64,000 bases of DNA from JBGSYN01 sp041750975 (GCA_041750975.1 JBGSYN010000009.1:102797-166796); one strand, 5' to 3'. Shown: positions 9,080-17,867, numbered from the stretch's first letter. Notes: generated from the sequence alone by a model not told the origin. Numbers and translations: made by a program.

Positions 9080-9969
9080 AATGCGGAACCCGGCATGACT
9101 CCTTGAACTGCCAAAGGCATATCCCGGTGAAGTCTCCTATTCGGCCAACCGGCCTCTTCAAGAAGCCCGGCAACTCGCTCTGTAACGTAAACTGATCGGT
9201 GCTTCCCGCCGGTGCAACCGAACGCAATCGTAAGATAGCTTTTTCCTTCTGATCGGTATCGCGGGAGAAGCGGAATAATGAAACTGGTCGCCGCATCGAT
9301 AAACGGGCCGAACCCAGCATCTTCTTCGATGAATTTTTGAACATCTGTCTCCAGACCGGTCTGCGAGCGCAATGCGGCGACATAATGTGGGTTGCGAAGA
9401 AATCGAACATCCAAAACAATGTCGGCTTCGCGCGGAATGCCATGGCGAAATGCAAATGACATAATTGTCGTCGTCAGGGATGCATGACCTGCTTTTGAGA
9501 AATGCTCATTGATAATGTAGCGCAGTTCAGGAACGCTAAGTCGTGTAGTATCAATCACCATGTCGGCTAGAGCCTTGATGGGTTCCAGCAGACTTCGTTC
9601 GCGCCGAATGCCATCTTCGATAGGCCGATCTGGTGCCAGCGGGTGACGGCGGCGTGTCTCGGAGAACCTTCTCAATAGGGTATCGTCATCGCACTCGAGG
9701 AAAATCAGCCTTCTGTGCCCGTTCGAGCAACAACCCCCGCTGCGGAGCAATTGAAAGAGACAATCGGCAGCGAATCCTCGAGTGCGGCTGTCGATTCCAA
9801 TCGCGATCGAATTTCCGAGCGGTCGATTGTCACTTACAATACGAACAACGAAATCGATTGGCAAATTATCGACAGCTTCGAAGCCGATATCCTCCAAAAC
9901 CCTAAGACATGAAGTCCTTCCTGCACCAGCCATGCCGGTAACGATCAGAATGTCCTTCGATTCATTCAC
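9076..9969 (-). CDS. rapZ: RNase adapter protein RapZ (YvcJ/YhbJ family P-loop protein)
   Basis: A 297-residue nucleotide-binding protein. In E. coli RapZ delivers the sRNA GlmZ to RNase E; in alphaproteobacteria its role is largely unstudied. The N-terminal P-loop reads GMAGAGRTS (12-20), with Arg in place of the classical Lys. AVDNLP follows, and the C-terminal GCTGGKHRSVY is diagnostic. The frame is open upstream to 10404, but that part lies inside hprK. The GTG at 9969 forms a 4-base GTGA overlap with the hprK stop, so it is taken as the start. Confidence 0.94.
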   Translation of the reverse strand: MNESKDILIVTGMAGAGRTSCLRVLEDIGFEAVDNLPIDFVVRIVSDNRPLGNSIAIGIDSRTRGFAADCLFQLLRSGGCCSNGHRRLIFLECDDDTLLRRFSETRRRHPLAPDRPIEDGIRRERSLLEPIKALADMVIDTTRLSVPELRYIINEHFSKAGHASLTTTIMSFAFRHGIPREADIVLDVRFLRNPHYVAALRSQTGLETDVQKFIEEDAGFGPFIDAATSFIIPLLPRYRSEGKSYLTIAFGCTGGKHRSVYVTERVAGLLEEAGWPNRRLHRDMPLAVQGVMPGSAL

Positions 9970-10433
9970 TGAATTATCCGGTTTGAAGTGAGCAAAATTC
10001 TCAGACGCGCAGTTGCGGACGGGTGACGAGGATTTAACTGGACGAGCGGAACTCGGATTCCCAATATTGTCTCGAAGCGTAGAGGCGGCAGTCTCTCCTC
10101 GGGTTCTCCATAAGACAAATCGATCATCCAATCGACTGCGGCGGAACAGACATAGGGCAATCTGAAAAGACCTAGATGTCGCAGTTCGATCCATCCGGGC
10201 GCGCACGCGCGCGCTGTGATCTTCCCATCCTCGCATTGCAAATCCAATTGATCGTCGCCGACAAGTTCCGCGCCATTCTCGATCAGTCTGATGGCAAGAT
10301 CCGACTTTCCGATCCCGGAAGTGCCTCGGAGAATGAGACCTTTGCCGAGCCATTGGACGGCCGTAGCGTGAATTAGCAATGTAATGGCAGTCTCCACCCA
10401 CCATTTATGAAACGCTTCGGTCTCAGGCGGCAT
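9966..10433 (-). CDS. hprK: HPr kinase/phosphorylase, short alphaproteobacterial type
   Basis: A 155-residue protein with only the C-terminal catalytic domain of HprK/P; the N-terminal domain of Firmicute enzymes is missing, as usual in alphaproteobacteria. The P-loop GTSGIGKS is at residues 37-44. The expected substrate is the serine of HPr (Ser50 of the product at 8372-8653). The ATG at 10433 lies 4 bases after the ptsN stop; in-frame ATG codons further upstream would fall inside ptsN. The order ptsN-hprK-rapZ-EIIA-ptsH makes a complete regulatory PTS cassette apart from enzyme I. Confidence 0.88.
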   Translation of the reverse strand: MPPETEAFHKWWVETAITLLIHATAVQWLGKGLILRGTSGIGKSDLAIRLIENGAELVGDDQLDLQCEDGKITARACAPGWIELRHLGLFRLPYVCSAAVDWMIDLSYGEPEERLPPLRFETILGIRVPLVQLNPRHPSATARLRILLTSNRIIQ

Positions 10434-10437
10434 CGCT

Positions 10438-10908
10438 TCAGATATTGGCCGAAAGAAGTTCATAGATCCGGTTGCGGTCACCGGTCGTTCTGAGTTCCTT
10501 GCAAACTTCGTCGTTGCGAAGGATTCGGGCGAGCCGGGCAAGAGACTTGAGATGATCGCTCTCACTCGTTTCGGGTGCCAGCAACATGACGACAATGTCC
10601 ACCGGCTGGTCGTCGATTGCATCAAAATCGACGGGTGAAGCAAGCCTTGCGAAAGCCCCTATCGGTTCTGTGATTCCTGGCAATTTGGAATGAGGGATGG
10701 CAATTCCGCCCCCTATTCCCGTACTTCCGAGTTTCTCCCGCTGAGACAAGATCTCGACGACCTCGGTTTCGCTCGCAGGGACAGAAGCCGCGATCGTACG
10801 CGCCAGATACTGAAAAGTCTGCCGACGACTGGTCGTCCGGACATCGATAAGTATTCTATGGGGTGCGAGGAAAAAAGGGGTCTCCACCAATTCCAAGCGC
10901 CTTTTCAA
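10438..10908 (-). CDS. ptsN: nitrogen regulatory PTS protein EIIA-Ntr
   Basis: A 156-residue EIIA of the fructose/nitrogen family. The phosphorylated residue is His73 in AIPHSKL. EIIA-Ntr reports carbon/nitrogen and potassium status by protein-protein contacts and is classically encoded downstream of rpoN. The gap to rpoN is only 81 bases, leaving no room for the hibernation promoting factor gene that commonly sits between them. Downstream, hprK follows after 4 bases. Confidence 0.94.
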   Translation of the reverse strand: MKRRLELVETPFFLAPHRILIDVRTTSRRQTFQYLARTIAASVPASETEVVEILSQREKLGSTGIGGGIAIPHSKLPGITEPIGAFARLASPVDFDAIDDQPVDIVVMLLAPETSESDHLKSLARLARILRNDEVCKELRTTGDRNRIYELLSANI

Positions 10909-10989
10909 AAGTTGTTGTTCGGTTCTGTGGGATTGGCGCGCACGAGAGCGGCCATTATGCCTCGTTCCGTATGCGGAGCGCCCCGTCAG

Positions 10990-12465
10990 CTAGTTCAATT
11001 CGGCGAATTGTCTCTCCAGAGCGCGAGCACGGCGCCTCTGAACGGACGATCCGATTCCCATGGCCTCCCGATACTTTGCGACTGTCCGACGCGCTAACAC
11101 GACGCCTCGCAACCTCAAGCGGTCAACAATCTGATCGTCCGATAGCACATGGTACGATGTTTCCTGCTCGATCATACGTTTGATCTGTTGCCGGATTGCT
11201 TCGGCACTGTGAATTGCCTGGCCGCTGATGTCGGCGATAGCTGTTGAGAAGAAGTATTTTAGAGGAAGGGTTCCATGCGGCGTTGCGACATATTTGTCGG
11301 CGGTCGCCCGACTTACCGTGCTCTCATGCAGTGACGTCGCTTCAGCTATCTGCTTGAGCACAAGGGGTTGCAACCCAGCCGGTCCTTGCTTGAGAAACGG
11401 CTTTTGACGTTCAAAGATGGCGCGGCCCACCCTGATCATTGTTTGGGCTCGCTGATCGAGCGCCTTGACCAACCAATTCGCTGACTGCAGTCGCTCACTG
11501 AGATAGTCACGATCCTTCTGCACCAATCCGGATCGACGAACCGACGTATAGTATTCGCGATCGACGATGACTTTGGGGAGCGTCGTACTGTTGAGACGAA
11601 TGAACCATCCTTCCCGCGTTGGTACCACATACAAATCCGGAATGACGGTTGCCGGTTCCGTATCCGTAAAGTTTCTTCCTGGGCGTGGATCGAGGGCCTT
11701 CAGCTCCATGATCATTTCTTGGAGGTCGCTCTCATCGACTCCGCATAATGCTCCGAGCTGAGTCAAATCGGCACGGGCAACGAGGTCGAGGTTGTCGATG
11801 AGGCACGCCATGGCGGGATCCAGCCGCCCTCGCTCCATGAGTTGTAGTTTAAGGCAACCGCGTAGGTTCTGACTCCCTACTCCGCTCGGGTCGCATTGGC
11901 AGATTGCATCGCGGCAACCAGCAATTGTTTCGACATCGACACCAATGGCAACCGATAATTCTTGATCGGTTTCGCGGATAAATCCGTCTTCGTCTAAATA
12001 GCCTAAGAGAATCCGAAGGACTTCACGTTCTTCGGCACGCATAGCCAGAACTGCGAGTTGCTCTTGGAGATAATCAACGAGCGTTCTTGGTTGCGTAAAT
12101 TGCCACTCGGCATCAAGCGTTTGGTGATGGTCACGCCTTGGATTTGACGCCCCGGTTATTGAAATTCTGTATTCGTCGGCCTTAGGGGAATCAGTGTTAT
12201 GCCAACCTTCATCCGGCTCAAGCCCATTGTCCTTTTGAGGGTTGGATCCAGAATCGGATCGGGATCGAGCTTCCACATCCTCCATCGAGCTTTCGGGCCC
12301 GTATTTTGAGACGGCATCAAGGAAGGGATTCTCGCTCACTTCCTTTTCGATAGCCCGTGCTAATTCCAGGTTCGAAAGTTGCAGCATACGAATAGCCTGC
12401 TGCAGTTGGGGCGTGAGGACGATATTCTGTGTTTGTCTGAGATCTAGCCGCAAGCCAAGTGACAT
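10990..12465 (-). CDS. rpoN: RNA polymerase sigma-54 factor
   Basis: Sigma factor for -24/-12 promoters, which needs enhancer-binding ATPases to open DNA. The 491-residue product has the N-terminal Q/L-rich activator region (LTPQLQQAIRMLQ), an acidic linker of about residues 55-105, the core-binding domain, and the RpoN box ARRTVAKYRE near residue 458. It lies 12 bases after lptB and before ptsN, the classical arrangement. Full length and no defects seen. Confidence 0.97.
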   Translation of the reverse strand: MSLGLRLDLRQTQNIVLTPQLQQAIRMLQLSNLELARAIEKEVSENPFLDAVSKYGPESSMEDVEARSRSDSGSNPQKDNGLEPDEGWHNTDSPKADEYRISITGASNPRRDHHQTLDAEWQFTQPRTLVDYLQEQLAVLAMRAEEREVLRILLGYLDEDGFIRETDQELSVAIGVDVETIAGCRDAICQCDPSGVGSQNLRGCLKLQLMERGRLDPAMACLIDNLDLVARADLTQLGALCGVDESDLQEMIMELKALDPRPGRNFTDTEPATVIPDLYVVPTREGWFIRLNSTTLPKVIVDREYYTSVRRSGLVQKDRDYLSERLQSANWLVKALDQRAQTMIRVGRAIFERQKPFLKQGPAGLQPLVLKQIAEATSLHESTVSRATADKYVATPHGTLPLKYFFSTAIADISGQAIHSAEAIRQQIKRMIEQETSYHVLSDDQIVDRLRLRGVVLARRTVAKYREAMGIGSSVQRRRARALERQFAELN

Positions 12466-12477
12466 GGCTAATCACCG

Positions 12478-13305
12478 TCAGAGGGCAAATCGATCGCCGA
12501 GGTAGACACGACGCACCGCAGTATCCTGAATAACCTCTGTCGGCGATCCTTCGGTCAAGATTTTTCCATTGTGCAGGATGTAGGCGCGGTCGATGATCTG
12601 GAGCGTATCGCGAACATTGTGATCGGTGATTAAGACCCCAAGTCCGCGCTCCTTCAGCTGGCCGACGAGGTCCCGTATTTCGTCGACACTTATTGGGTCG
12701 ATTCCGGCCAGTGGCTCATCGAGGAGAATATAACGAGGTGCCGATGCCAAAGCACGGGCAATTTCCAGCCGCCGTCTTTCGCCGCCTGAAAGTGCCACCG
12801 CTTTGGTATGGCTCAGATGGCCGATTGAAAACTCATCAAGCAGTGCTCGAGCGCGTTCGTTGACCTCAAATGTTGAGATTTTGAGCGTTTCTAGAACAAG
12901 ACGCAGATTATCGAGAACCGTGAGGCCACGGAAAATCGAAGCTTCCTGCGGTAGGTAGCCAATGCCACAGCGAGCACGACGATACATTGGCAGATTTGAG
13001 ACATCGAGACCGTCAACGACTACCCGACCGCCATCCGCCTTGATCAAGCCAACTATCGAATAAAAGCAAGTTGTCTTGCCGGCACCATTGGGACCGAGAA
13101 GACCAATAGCCTCACCTCGATGCAGCGTTACCGAAACATCCGCCAGCACTGCACGCCCCAGGTAAGTTTTCTGGAGATTTGAGGCAGACAGACATTTCGC
13201 GCGATCCCCCAGCAAGGCATGATTGCGTTCATTCGACAATGCGCCAGCACTGAATCCAATTGGTTGCGTCGTGGTATCGACTAGTTTTGGTTTTGCCAGT
13301 GCCAA
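12478..13305 (-). CDS. lptB: LPS export ABC transporter ATPase LptB
   Basis: Cytoplasmic ATPase of the LptB2FGC machine that drives lipopolysaccharide to the outer membrane. Walker A GPNGAGKTT, the signature LSGGERRR, Walker B YILLDEPLAGID and the switch histidine in LITDHNV are all present. The start is unclear. The frame opens as far as 13416, deep inside lptA, and the region before the ABC domain is about 45-70 residues of unconserved sequence. I place the start at a TTG (13305) just after the lptA stop, preceded by GGGA; a TTG at 13215 would give the usual length. Confidence 0.93.
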   Translation of the reverse strand: MALAKPKLVDTTTQPIGFSAGALSNERNHALLGDRAKCLSASNLQKTYLGRAVLADVSVTLHRGEAIGLLGPNGAGKTTCFYSIVGLIKADGGRVVVDGLDVSNLPMYRRARCGIGYLPQEASIFRGLTVLDNLRLVLETLKISTFEVNERARALLDEFSIGHLSHTKAVALSGGERRRLEIARALASAPRYILLDEPLAGIDPISVDEIRDLVGQLKERGLGVLITDHNVRDTLQIIDRAYILHNGKILTEGSPTEVIQDTAVRRVYLGDRFAL

Positions 13306-13330
13306 CAGTATATTTCCCGACCGCAGTTTC

Positions 13331-13879
13331 TCAATTTTCAGAGGTTGACGCCGAACCTGGCTGAAAGAGTGCTTTGACCCTCCCATCACCTTGGTTTTCT
13401 GCGCGGACTGTCGCAATGTCGTTGGCCAGATCGATGTTCAGTTTTGAACCCTCAATAATATTGTCACCCCGAGTGAGAACCACGTTCCCTGTTAGTTCCA
13501 TTGTGGCAGCAATAAGATCGTAGACACCTACATCGCCAGAGGCCGTCTCGGTCGGCGACGTGATCACGACATTTCCCTCAGCTTCAATTCTCTCAATTGG
13601 CTGGCTGTTGGCGGTATCCTCGCCGCTGAGCTGGTAGAATACAACAAGCCGATCGGCCTTGAGCGCGATGGCGCCTTGGAGCGCATCGACATTGCCCGAG
13701 AATATTGCCGTACTCTCAGCTTGCCGAACCTCAAGGTCGTCCGATTCTATCTCGACGGGCAAACTGCTATTGTGATCGGAAAAACTATCCTGCGCAATGC
13801 ATTGGCTGACGCCCGACAATAGTATCGACAGAAAAAAAACGGTGGAACGCCACGATGTCTTGATCCAAGCACTCGGCAT
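13331..13879 (-). CDS. lptA: LPS transport periplasmic protein LptA (OstA family)
   Basis: Periplasmic bridge protein of the LPS export system, about 182 residues from the ATG at 13879. A signal peptide is visible (Lys/Arg then FFLSILLSG, cleaved near CIAQ), followed by the OstA-like beta-jellyroll with IESDDLEV, ATIFSGNVD-like and NVVLTRGDN elements. The ATG lies 2 bases after the kdsD stop; an in-frame TTG at 13906 is the alternative. The lptC gene that normally precedes lptA is not present in this gap. Confidence 0.9.
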   Translation of the reverse strand: MPSAWIKTSWRSTVFFLSILLSGVSQCIAQDSFSDHNSSLPVEIESDDLEVRQAESTAIFSGNVDALQGAIALKADRLVVFYQLSGEDTANSQPIERIEAEGNVVITSPTETASGDVGVYDLIAATMELTGNVVLTRGDNIIEGSKLNIDLANDIATVRAENQGDGRVKALFQPGSASTSEN

Positions 13880-13881
13880 GC

Positions 13882-14916
13882 CTATGCGATTCCGGCGCGG
13901 AGGCAATCGTGCAAATGGATCGCACCAATAACTTTTCCATCTTCAAGGACGAGTAGGACCGTTACGGATTTGCTGTTCATCAGCGCCAACGCCTCGACCG
14001 CCAGAGATTTTTTATCGATCGTCACAGGGCGCAGGCTCATAATTTGCTCGACTGTCCATTCAAGTAAGCCGGGTCCCATGTGTCGTCGAAGATCTCCATC
14101 GGTAACGATCCCCACCAACTTATCTTCCTTATCGATAACGGCAACGCAGCCGAGACATTTGCGCGTCATCATCAACAACGCGTCGGCAAGTGACGTACCC
14201 AATGATACGAGCGGCAAATCCTCGCCCATACGCATGATCTGTTCGACCCGCATTAGCTGGCTACCAAGTTTGCCGCCAGGATGAAAGACGGCAAAATCCT
14301 TTGCCGTAAACCCTGCAAGTCGTAGCAATGCCACTGCCAGCGCGTCGCCCAGGGCAAGCATGCATGTAGTCGAGGTCGTGGGCGCCAGCCCGAGAGGACA
14401 GGCTTCGCGGATCTCGGGGAGTATGAGAGCCACGTCCGCAGTTGTCGCGAGGGTACTCTGCTGCCGTCCAGTCATGGCAATCAGTGGTATTTCGAAGCGG
14501 CGAGTGTAGAGAGTAATGTCGCGCAACTCGGGAACCTCGCCTGAGTTGGATAGCGCCAAAACTGCATCATCTTTCGTCACCATGCCTAGATCGCCATGGC
14601 TTGCCTCTCCTGGATGCACGAACATCGACGGGGTGCCTGTCGACGCGAGGGTGGCAGCAATTTTTCGCGCCACATGTCCACTCTTGCCCATTCCCGTAAC
14701 GACGACGCGGCCTTTGATTGCAGCAATAAGTTTGACGGCAAGCACGAAATCCTGACCGAGGCTTAAACCGACCTTCCGAAGCGCCTCGCTTTCAATTTCC
14801 AGGACTTGCCGCGCACTGTCGATGGCGACATCGTGGTTTGGTTGCATGGAAGCATTGCGCGGAAGGACCTCGGGTTCAGAGTCGCGGCGCGTTTGTTGCT
14901 CCAACTTGATTGCCAT
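13882..14916 (-). CDS. kdsD: arabinose 5-phosphate isomerase KdsD (SIS plus two CBS domains)
   Basis: Converts ribulose 5-phosphate to arabinose 5-phosphate, the first step to KDO for the LPS inner core. The 344-residue product has a SIS domain (about 60-200, with GMGKSGHVARKIAATL, HPGEASHGDLG and ALSNSGEV) followed by two CBS domains (about 225-340, with GIVTDGDLRRH). It is located with lptA and lptB, so KDO synthesis and LPS export share an operon. The start follows a 129-base gap that probably holds the promoter. Confidence 0.95.
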   Translation of the reverse strand: MAIKLEQQTRRDSEPEVLPRNASMQPNHDVAIDSARQVLEIESEALRKVGLSLGQDFVLAVKLIAAIKGRVVVTGMGKSGHVARKIAATLASTGTPSMFVHPGEASHGDLGMVTKDDAVLALSNSGEVPELRDITLYTRRFEIPLIAMTGRQQSTLATTADVALILPEIREACPLGLAPTTSTTCMLALGDALAVALLRLAGFTAKDFAVFHPGGKLGSQLMRVEQIMRMGEDLPLVSLGTSLADALLMMTRKCLGCVAVIDKEDKLVGIVTDGDLRRHMGPGLLEWTVEQIMSLRPVTIDKKSLAVEALALMNSKSVTVLLVLEDGKVIGAIHLHDCLRAGIA

Positions 14917-15045
14917 AAGCTATACAGATCACATCAGGGGTATTGGCGGATAGCCAAAAGTATGGGGGCTCTCTGACAACGCGTCAACGAAACGCCTGCG
15001 GAAGTGGCTCTGCAATCCCGCTATCGAATAACAGTGCCCATTCGA

Positions 15046-15681
15046 TCAACTGTGGGCAAAGATGTCCTCATCTTCCCAGCCAGCAAGATCAAGCGCTACT
15101 CGGGAAGGGAGAAATTCGAAGCATTGTTTCGCGTAACCTAAGCGGCCTTCGCGCTCGAGCATTTCGTCTAGACGATGTCTAAGGTCGTGCAGGTGAATCA
15201 CATCTCGTGCAGCATAGAGCTTCTGTGCGTCGGTCAATTCGGGGCGCCCCCAATCAGAACTCTGTTCGACCTTCGCCATTTCCGTTCCTAAGAGTTCTCG
15301 AACCAGGTCTTTCAGACCATGACGATCAGTGTAGGTGCGAGCGAGCCTAGACGCGATCTTGGTGCAATAAATCGGTCCACAAGTCACACCCAGATATCTC
15401 GAGAGTACTGCTAGATCGAACCGGCCAAAGTGAAATATCTTTAAACGATCGGGGCGCTCCAAAAGAGCAACAAGATTCGGCGCGGAGTAACTTCCGGAAC
15501 TGAACATGACGAGATGCACGTCGCCAGATCCATCTGTCAATTGCACCAGACACAGCCGATCACGCTCGACATGTAGCCCCATCGTTTCTGTATCAACGGC
15601 TATGCTGTCGCCTAACTCCAGAGTGTCAGGAAGATCACCATGATGGACATGGATCTGAAAACCGTCCGACCCTCCCTGCAA
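15046..15681 (-). CDS. rnd: ribonuclease D-like 3'-5' exonuclease (catalytic domain only)
   Basis: DEDDy-type exonuclease acting on structured RNA. The 211-residue product has only the nuclease domain (AVDTETMGL for the first acidic pair, HFGRFDLAVL, and AARDVIHLHDL near the end) and lacks the HRDC domains of E. coli RNase D; short forms are common in alphaproteobacteria. The start is a TTG at 15681, with an AAGGAG site about 11 bases upstream. It is located 3' of tRNA-Leu on the same strand. Confidence 0.9.
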   Translation of the reverse strand: MQGGSDGFQIHVHHGDLPDTLELGDSIAVDTETMGLHVERDRLCLVQLTDGSGDVHLVMFSSGSYSAPNLVALLERPDRLKIFHFGRFDLAVLSRYLGVTCGPIYCTKIASRLARTYTDRHGLKDLVRELLGTEMAKVEQSSDWGRPELTDAQKLYAARDVIHLHDLRHRLDEMLEREGRLGYAKQCFEFLPSRVALDLAGWEDEDIFAHS

Positions 15682-15768
15682 CAGCTGCGGATCTCCTTAT
15701 GCTGGTATTTAATCGACGGCCGCCGATCGACCGATCTGCATTGCTGCGCGAAATCTCATGTGTAGAGA

Positions 15769-15855
15769 TGGTGCCCAGAAGAGGACTCGAACCTCCACTC
15801 CCACAAGGGAACAGGCACCTGAAGCCTGCGCGTCTACCAATTCCGCCATCTGGGC
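15769..15855 (-). tRNA. tRNA-Leu (anticodon CAG)
   Basis: An 87-base class II tRNA read from the minus strand. The acceptor stem GCCCAGA pairs with TCTGGGC, followed by A and an encoded CCA. The anticodon arm has stem CAGGC/GCCTG with loop TTCAGGT, giving CAG for CUG codons. A long variable arm follows, then GGTTCGAGTCC as the T-loop. Start, end and CCA are all read directly. Confidence 0.96.
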
Positions 15856-15869
15856 TCGACGAGAGCTTA

Positions 15870-15898
15870 CGTTTATGGATTTCATGATTAGAGGTCAA
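15870..15898 (-). promoter_or_regulatory. probable sigma-70 promoter of tRNA-Leu
   Basis: On the minus strand, TTGACC (15898-15893) is followed by a 17-base spacer and a weak -10, TAAACG (15875-15870), 14 bases before the mature tRNA 5' end. The -35 matches the consensus at five positions of six; the -10 is poor, so the exact register is uncertain. Confidence 0.5.
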
Positions 15899-15998
15899 CC
15901 GGGATGACGCAAATGACACATTAGCTGTTAGTCTGTGGTTTTCCTCGCTTGCGAGAGCTAATTCTTCGGCCAGAAGTAAGCTCGAAAGGGGTTGTTTA

Positions 15999-16943
15999 AT
16001 GGCCATCAATGCTGTCACTGTTTTCGGTGGCACGGGTTTTGTCGGGCGCCAGATCATCCGTCGTCTGGCACAGACGGGTGCGGCAATCCGGGTGCCGACC
16101 CGCAATGCCGATCGTGTTCTTCCACTTCGGCCTATGGGTGAGGTTGGTCAGATCGTGGCTCTCCAGTGGGACGGCCGGAACCTATCGGCTCTCGAGAAAC
16201 TGGTAGGTGACGTCGACTGTGTCATCAATCTCATCGGCATTCTCGCCGAACGGCGAGCCGGAGATTTTCAAAGTCTCCAGGCAAAACTCCCGGGTCATAT
16301 TGCCAGTGTCGCGATGCGGCAAAAAGTAGGTCATTTTATCCAAATGTCCGCGATTGGCGCGGATGCGAATTCACCGAGTGAATATGCGCAAACGAAAGCA
16401 GCAGGCGAGCAATCGGTGCTGGAGGCTTTCCCGAGCGCCACGATCCTGCGCCCAAGTATCATTTTCGGGCCCGGTGACGGATTTTTCTCTCTGTTCGCTA
16501 ATATGAGCCGTTTCTCGCCGATGCTTCCGCTGATCGCGGGCGGACATACTAAGTTTCAGCCCGTGTACGTCGGGGACGTCGCTGAAGCGACGTCAAAGGT
16601 TATGGTGGAGGTCAATTCAAGGGGCCAAACGTTCGAACTGGGCGGGCCTAAGGTCTACTCTTTCCAAGAGCTACTTCGCTACACGCTCACAGTGATTGAT
16701 CGAAGGCGACTCCTAATCCCAATACCAATGGGCATTGCTCGGCTCCAGGCAAGGCTAGCTGAAATGTTGCCAAATCCGCCACTTACACGCGACCAGCTTC
16801 GCCTTCTGCAAAGGGACAATGTCGTCTCATCGGATGCCAAGGGTTTGGAGGATCTTATGATCCGGCCTACTCCACTTGAGCTTGTGGTTCCAGAATATCT
16901 GAGCCCATACTCAGCGCTCGCGATCAAGGCGCCCATTGTTTAG
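15999..16943 (+). CDS. complex I NDUFA9-like subunit family protein (NAD(P)-binding SDR)
   Basis: A 314-residue atypical extended short-chain dehydrogenase/reductase. The nucleotide-binding loop GGTGFVG is at residues 10-16, the SDR-like catalytic segment is EYAQTKAAGE, and RPSIIFGPGD follows. Alphaproteobacteria carry homologues of the mitochondrial complex I accessory subunit NDUFA9, and this protein has the same size and motifs. Whether it associates with complex I here is unknown. It converges on uppP with a 4-base overlap of the ends. The ATG follows AAAGGGG. Confidence 0.85.
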   Translation: MAINAVTVFGGTGFVGRQIIRRLAQTGAAIRVPTRNADRVLPLRPMGEVGQIVALQWDGRNLSALEKLVGDVDCVINLIGILAERRAGDFQSLQAKLPGHIASVAMRQKVGHFIQMSAIGADANSPSEYAQTKAAGEQSVLEAFPSATILRPSIIFGPGDGFFSLFANMSRFSPMLPLIAGGHTKFQPVYVGDVAEATSKVMVEVNSRGQTFELGGPKVYSFQELLRYTLTVIDRRRLLIPIPMGIARLQARLAEMLPNPPLTRDQLRLLQRDNVVSSDAKGLEDLMIRPTPLELVVPEYLSPYSALAIKAPIV

Positions 16944-17749
16944 CTACTGAAATGAACAATGACGAGCAGCGCCACGCCTAGAGCAATCCGGTAAATCACG
17001 AATGGTGTAAAGCTGGCAGTGCGTAGCCAGCGCATCATCAGGAAAATGGCTATCAATGCGCTGATCAGGGAGAGGAAAGCGGCAATCAATGCGTCTCGTC
17101 CGAGTGCGAGGTCGCCAATCTGAACAATCTCGAGAGTAGCAAGTGCCCCGGCGGCAAGAATCGTCGGGATCGAAAGCAGCATGGAAAACTTCGCCGCATC
17201 AGTGCGCCTGAACCCGATCATTCTGGCGGCGGTCATTGTTATCCCGGCGCGGCTAGTCCCCGGAATTAGTGCCAAGACTTGGGCAAGACCGATCAACAAC
17301 GCATCGCGATAGCTAAGTGTATCGAGGTCGCGCTGAGCGGGAACTAATCGATCGGCCAACCAAAGCACAACCCCAAATCCAATCATTGCCCATGCGATGA
17401 TGAGAAGCGATCGGAACTCGACTTCAGCAACTTCATGGAGGACAAATCCGGCGACAATGACGGGAACAGTCGCCAAGCCGATCTTCCAGGCGAGCGCTCT
17501 TTGATGACCGGAATTGATACTTGGGTTCCTCGGCTGGAAAAAGCTGCCCGCTAACGTCGTTAAATCACGATAGAGATAGATCACGACGGCACCAAGCGTT
17601 CCCATATGCACGGCGACATCGATCAGGACGCCCTGGTCCGGCCAATCCGTGAGGAGAGGGATCATGATCAGATGGCCGGAACTGCTGATTGGCAAGAATT
17701 CCGTGATTCCTTGCACGAGTGCAAGCAGGACGAGGTGAAGCGGATCCAT
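16940..17749 (-). CDS. uppP: undecaprenyl-diphosphatase UppP (BacA)
   Basis: Integral membrane phosphatase recycling the C55 lipid carrier for peptidoglycan and surface polysaccharides. The 269-residue product has the family motifs GITEFLPISSSGHL (residues 14-27) and PGTSRAGITMTAAR, and about eight hydrophobic segments. It reads divergently from gltD across a 256-base region that contains the operator-like repeats, the nearer one only 19 bases from its start codon, so it may share regulation with gltDB. Confidence 0.95.
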   Translation of the reverse strand: MDPLHLVLLALVQGITEFLPISSSGHLIMIPLLTDWPDQGVLIDVAVHMGTLGAVVIYLYRDLTTLAGSFFQPRNPSINSGHQRALAWKIGLATVPVIVAGFVLHEVAEVEFRSLLIIAWAMIGFGVVLWLADRLVPAQRDLDTLSYRDALLIGLAQVLALIPGTSRAGITMTAARMIGFRRTDAAKFSMLLSIPTILAAGALATLEIVQIGDLALGRDALIAAFLSLISALIAIFLMMRWLRTASFTPFVIYRIALGVALLVIVHFSS

Positions 17750-17767
17750 TCGGTTCTCATTGTTAGC

Positions 17768-17867
17768 GTCTCATTTTGAGACTAAGTTGCTGAGAGAGTA
17801 TCGTTTTGCCGCCAAACGCCGACGTGCCTCGTTCTGAAGCCTCCGATATAGTAACATTTTGAGACTA
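17768..17867. promoter_or_regulatory. two operator-like repeats upstream of gltDB
   Basis: Copy 1 (17768-17782) is a perfect inverted repeat, GTCTCA-TTT-TGAGAC. Copy 2 (17855-17867) repeats 13 bases exactly (CATTTTGAGACTA) but has a degenerate left arm. The two copies are 83 bases apart, close to eight helical turns. Copy 2 sits just upstream of the gltDB -35 box and copy 1 near the uppP start. The layout suggests binding of a dimeric regulator; I do not know which one. Confidence 0.55.

Noticed and set aside
9076..9969. Arg in place of the P-loop Lys in RapZ (GAGRTS) as a sign of inactivation.
   Set aside because: As I recall it, alphaproteobacterial RapZ proteins often carry Arg here, and the rest of the protein is intact.
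9970..10404. N-terminal extension of rapZ of about 145 residues in the same open frame.
   Set aside because: It lies entirely inside hprK, which has a clear P-loop and correct length, and the GTG at 9969 overlaps the hprK stop exactly as coupled genes do.
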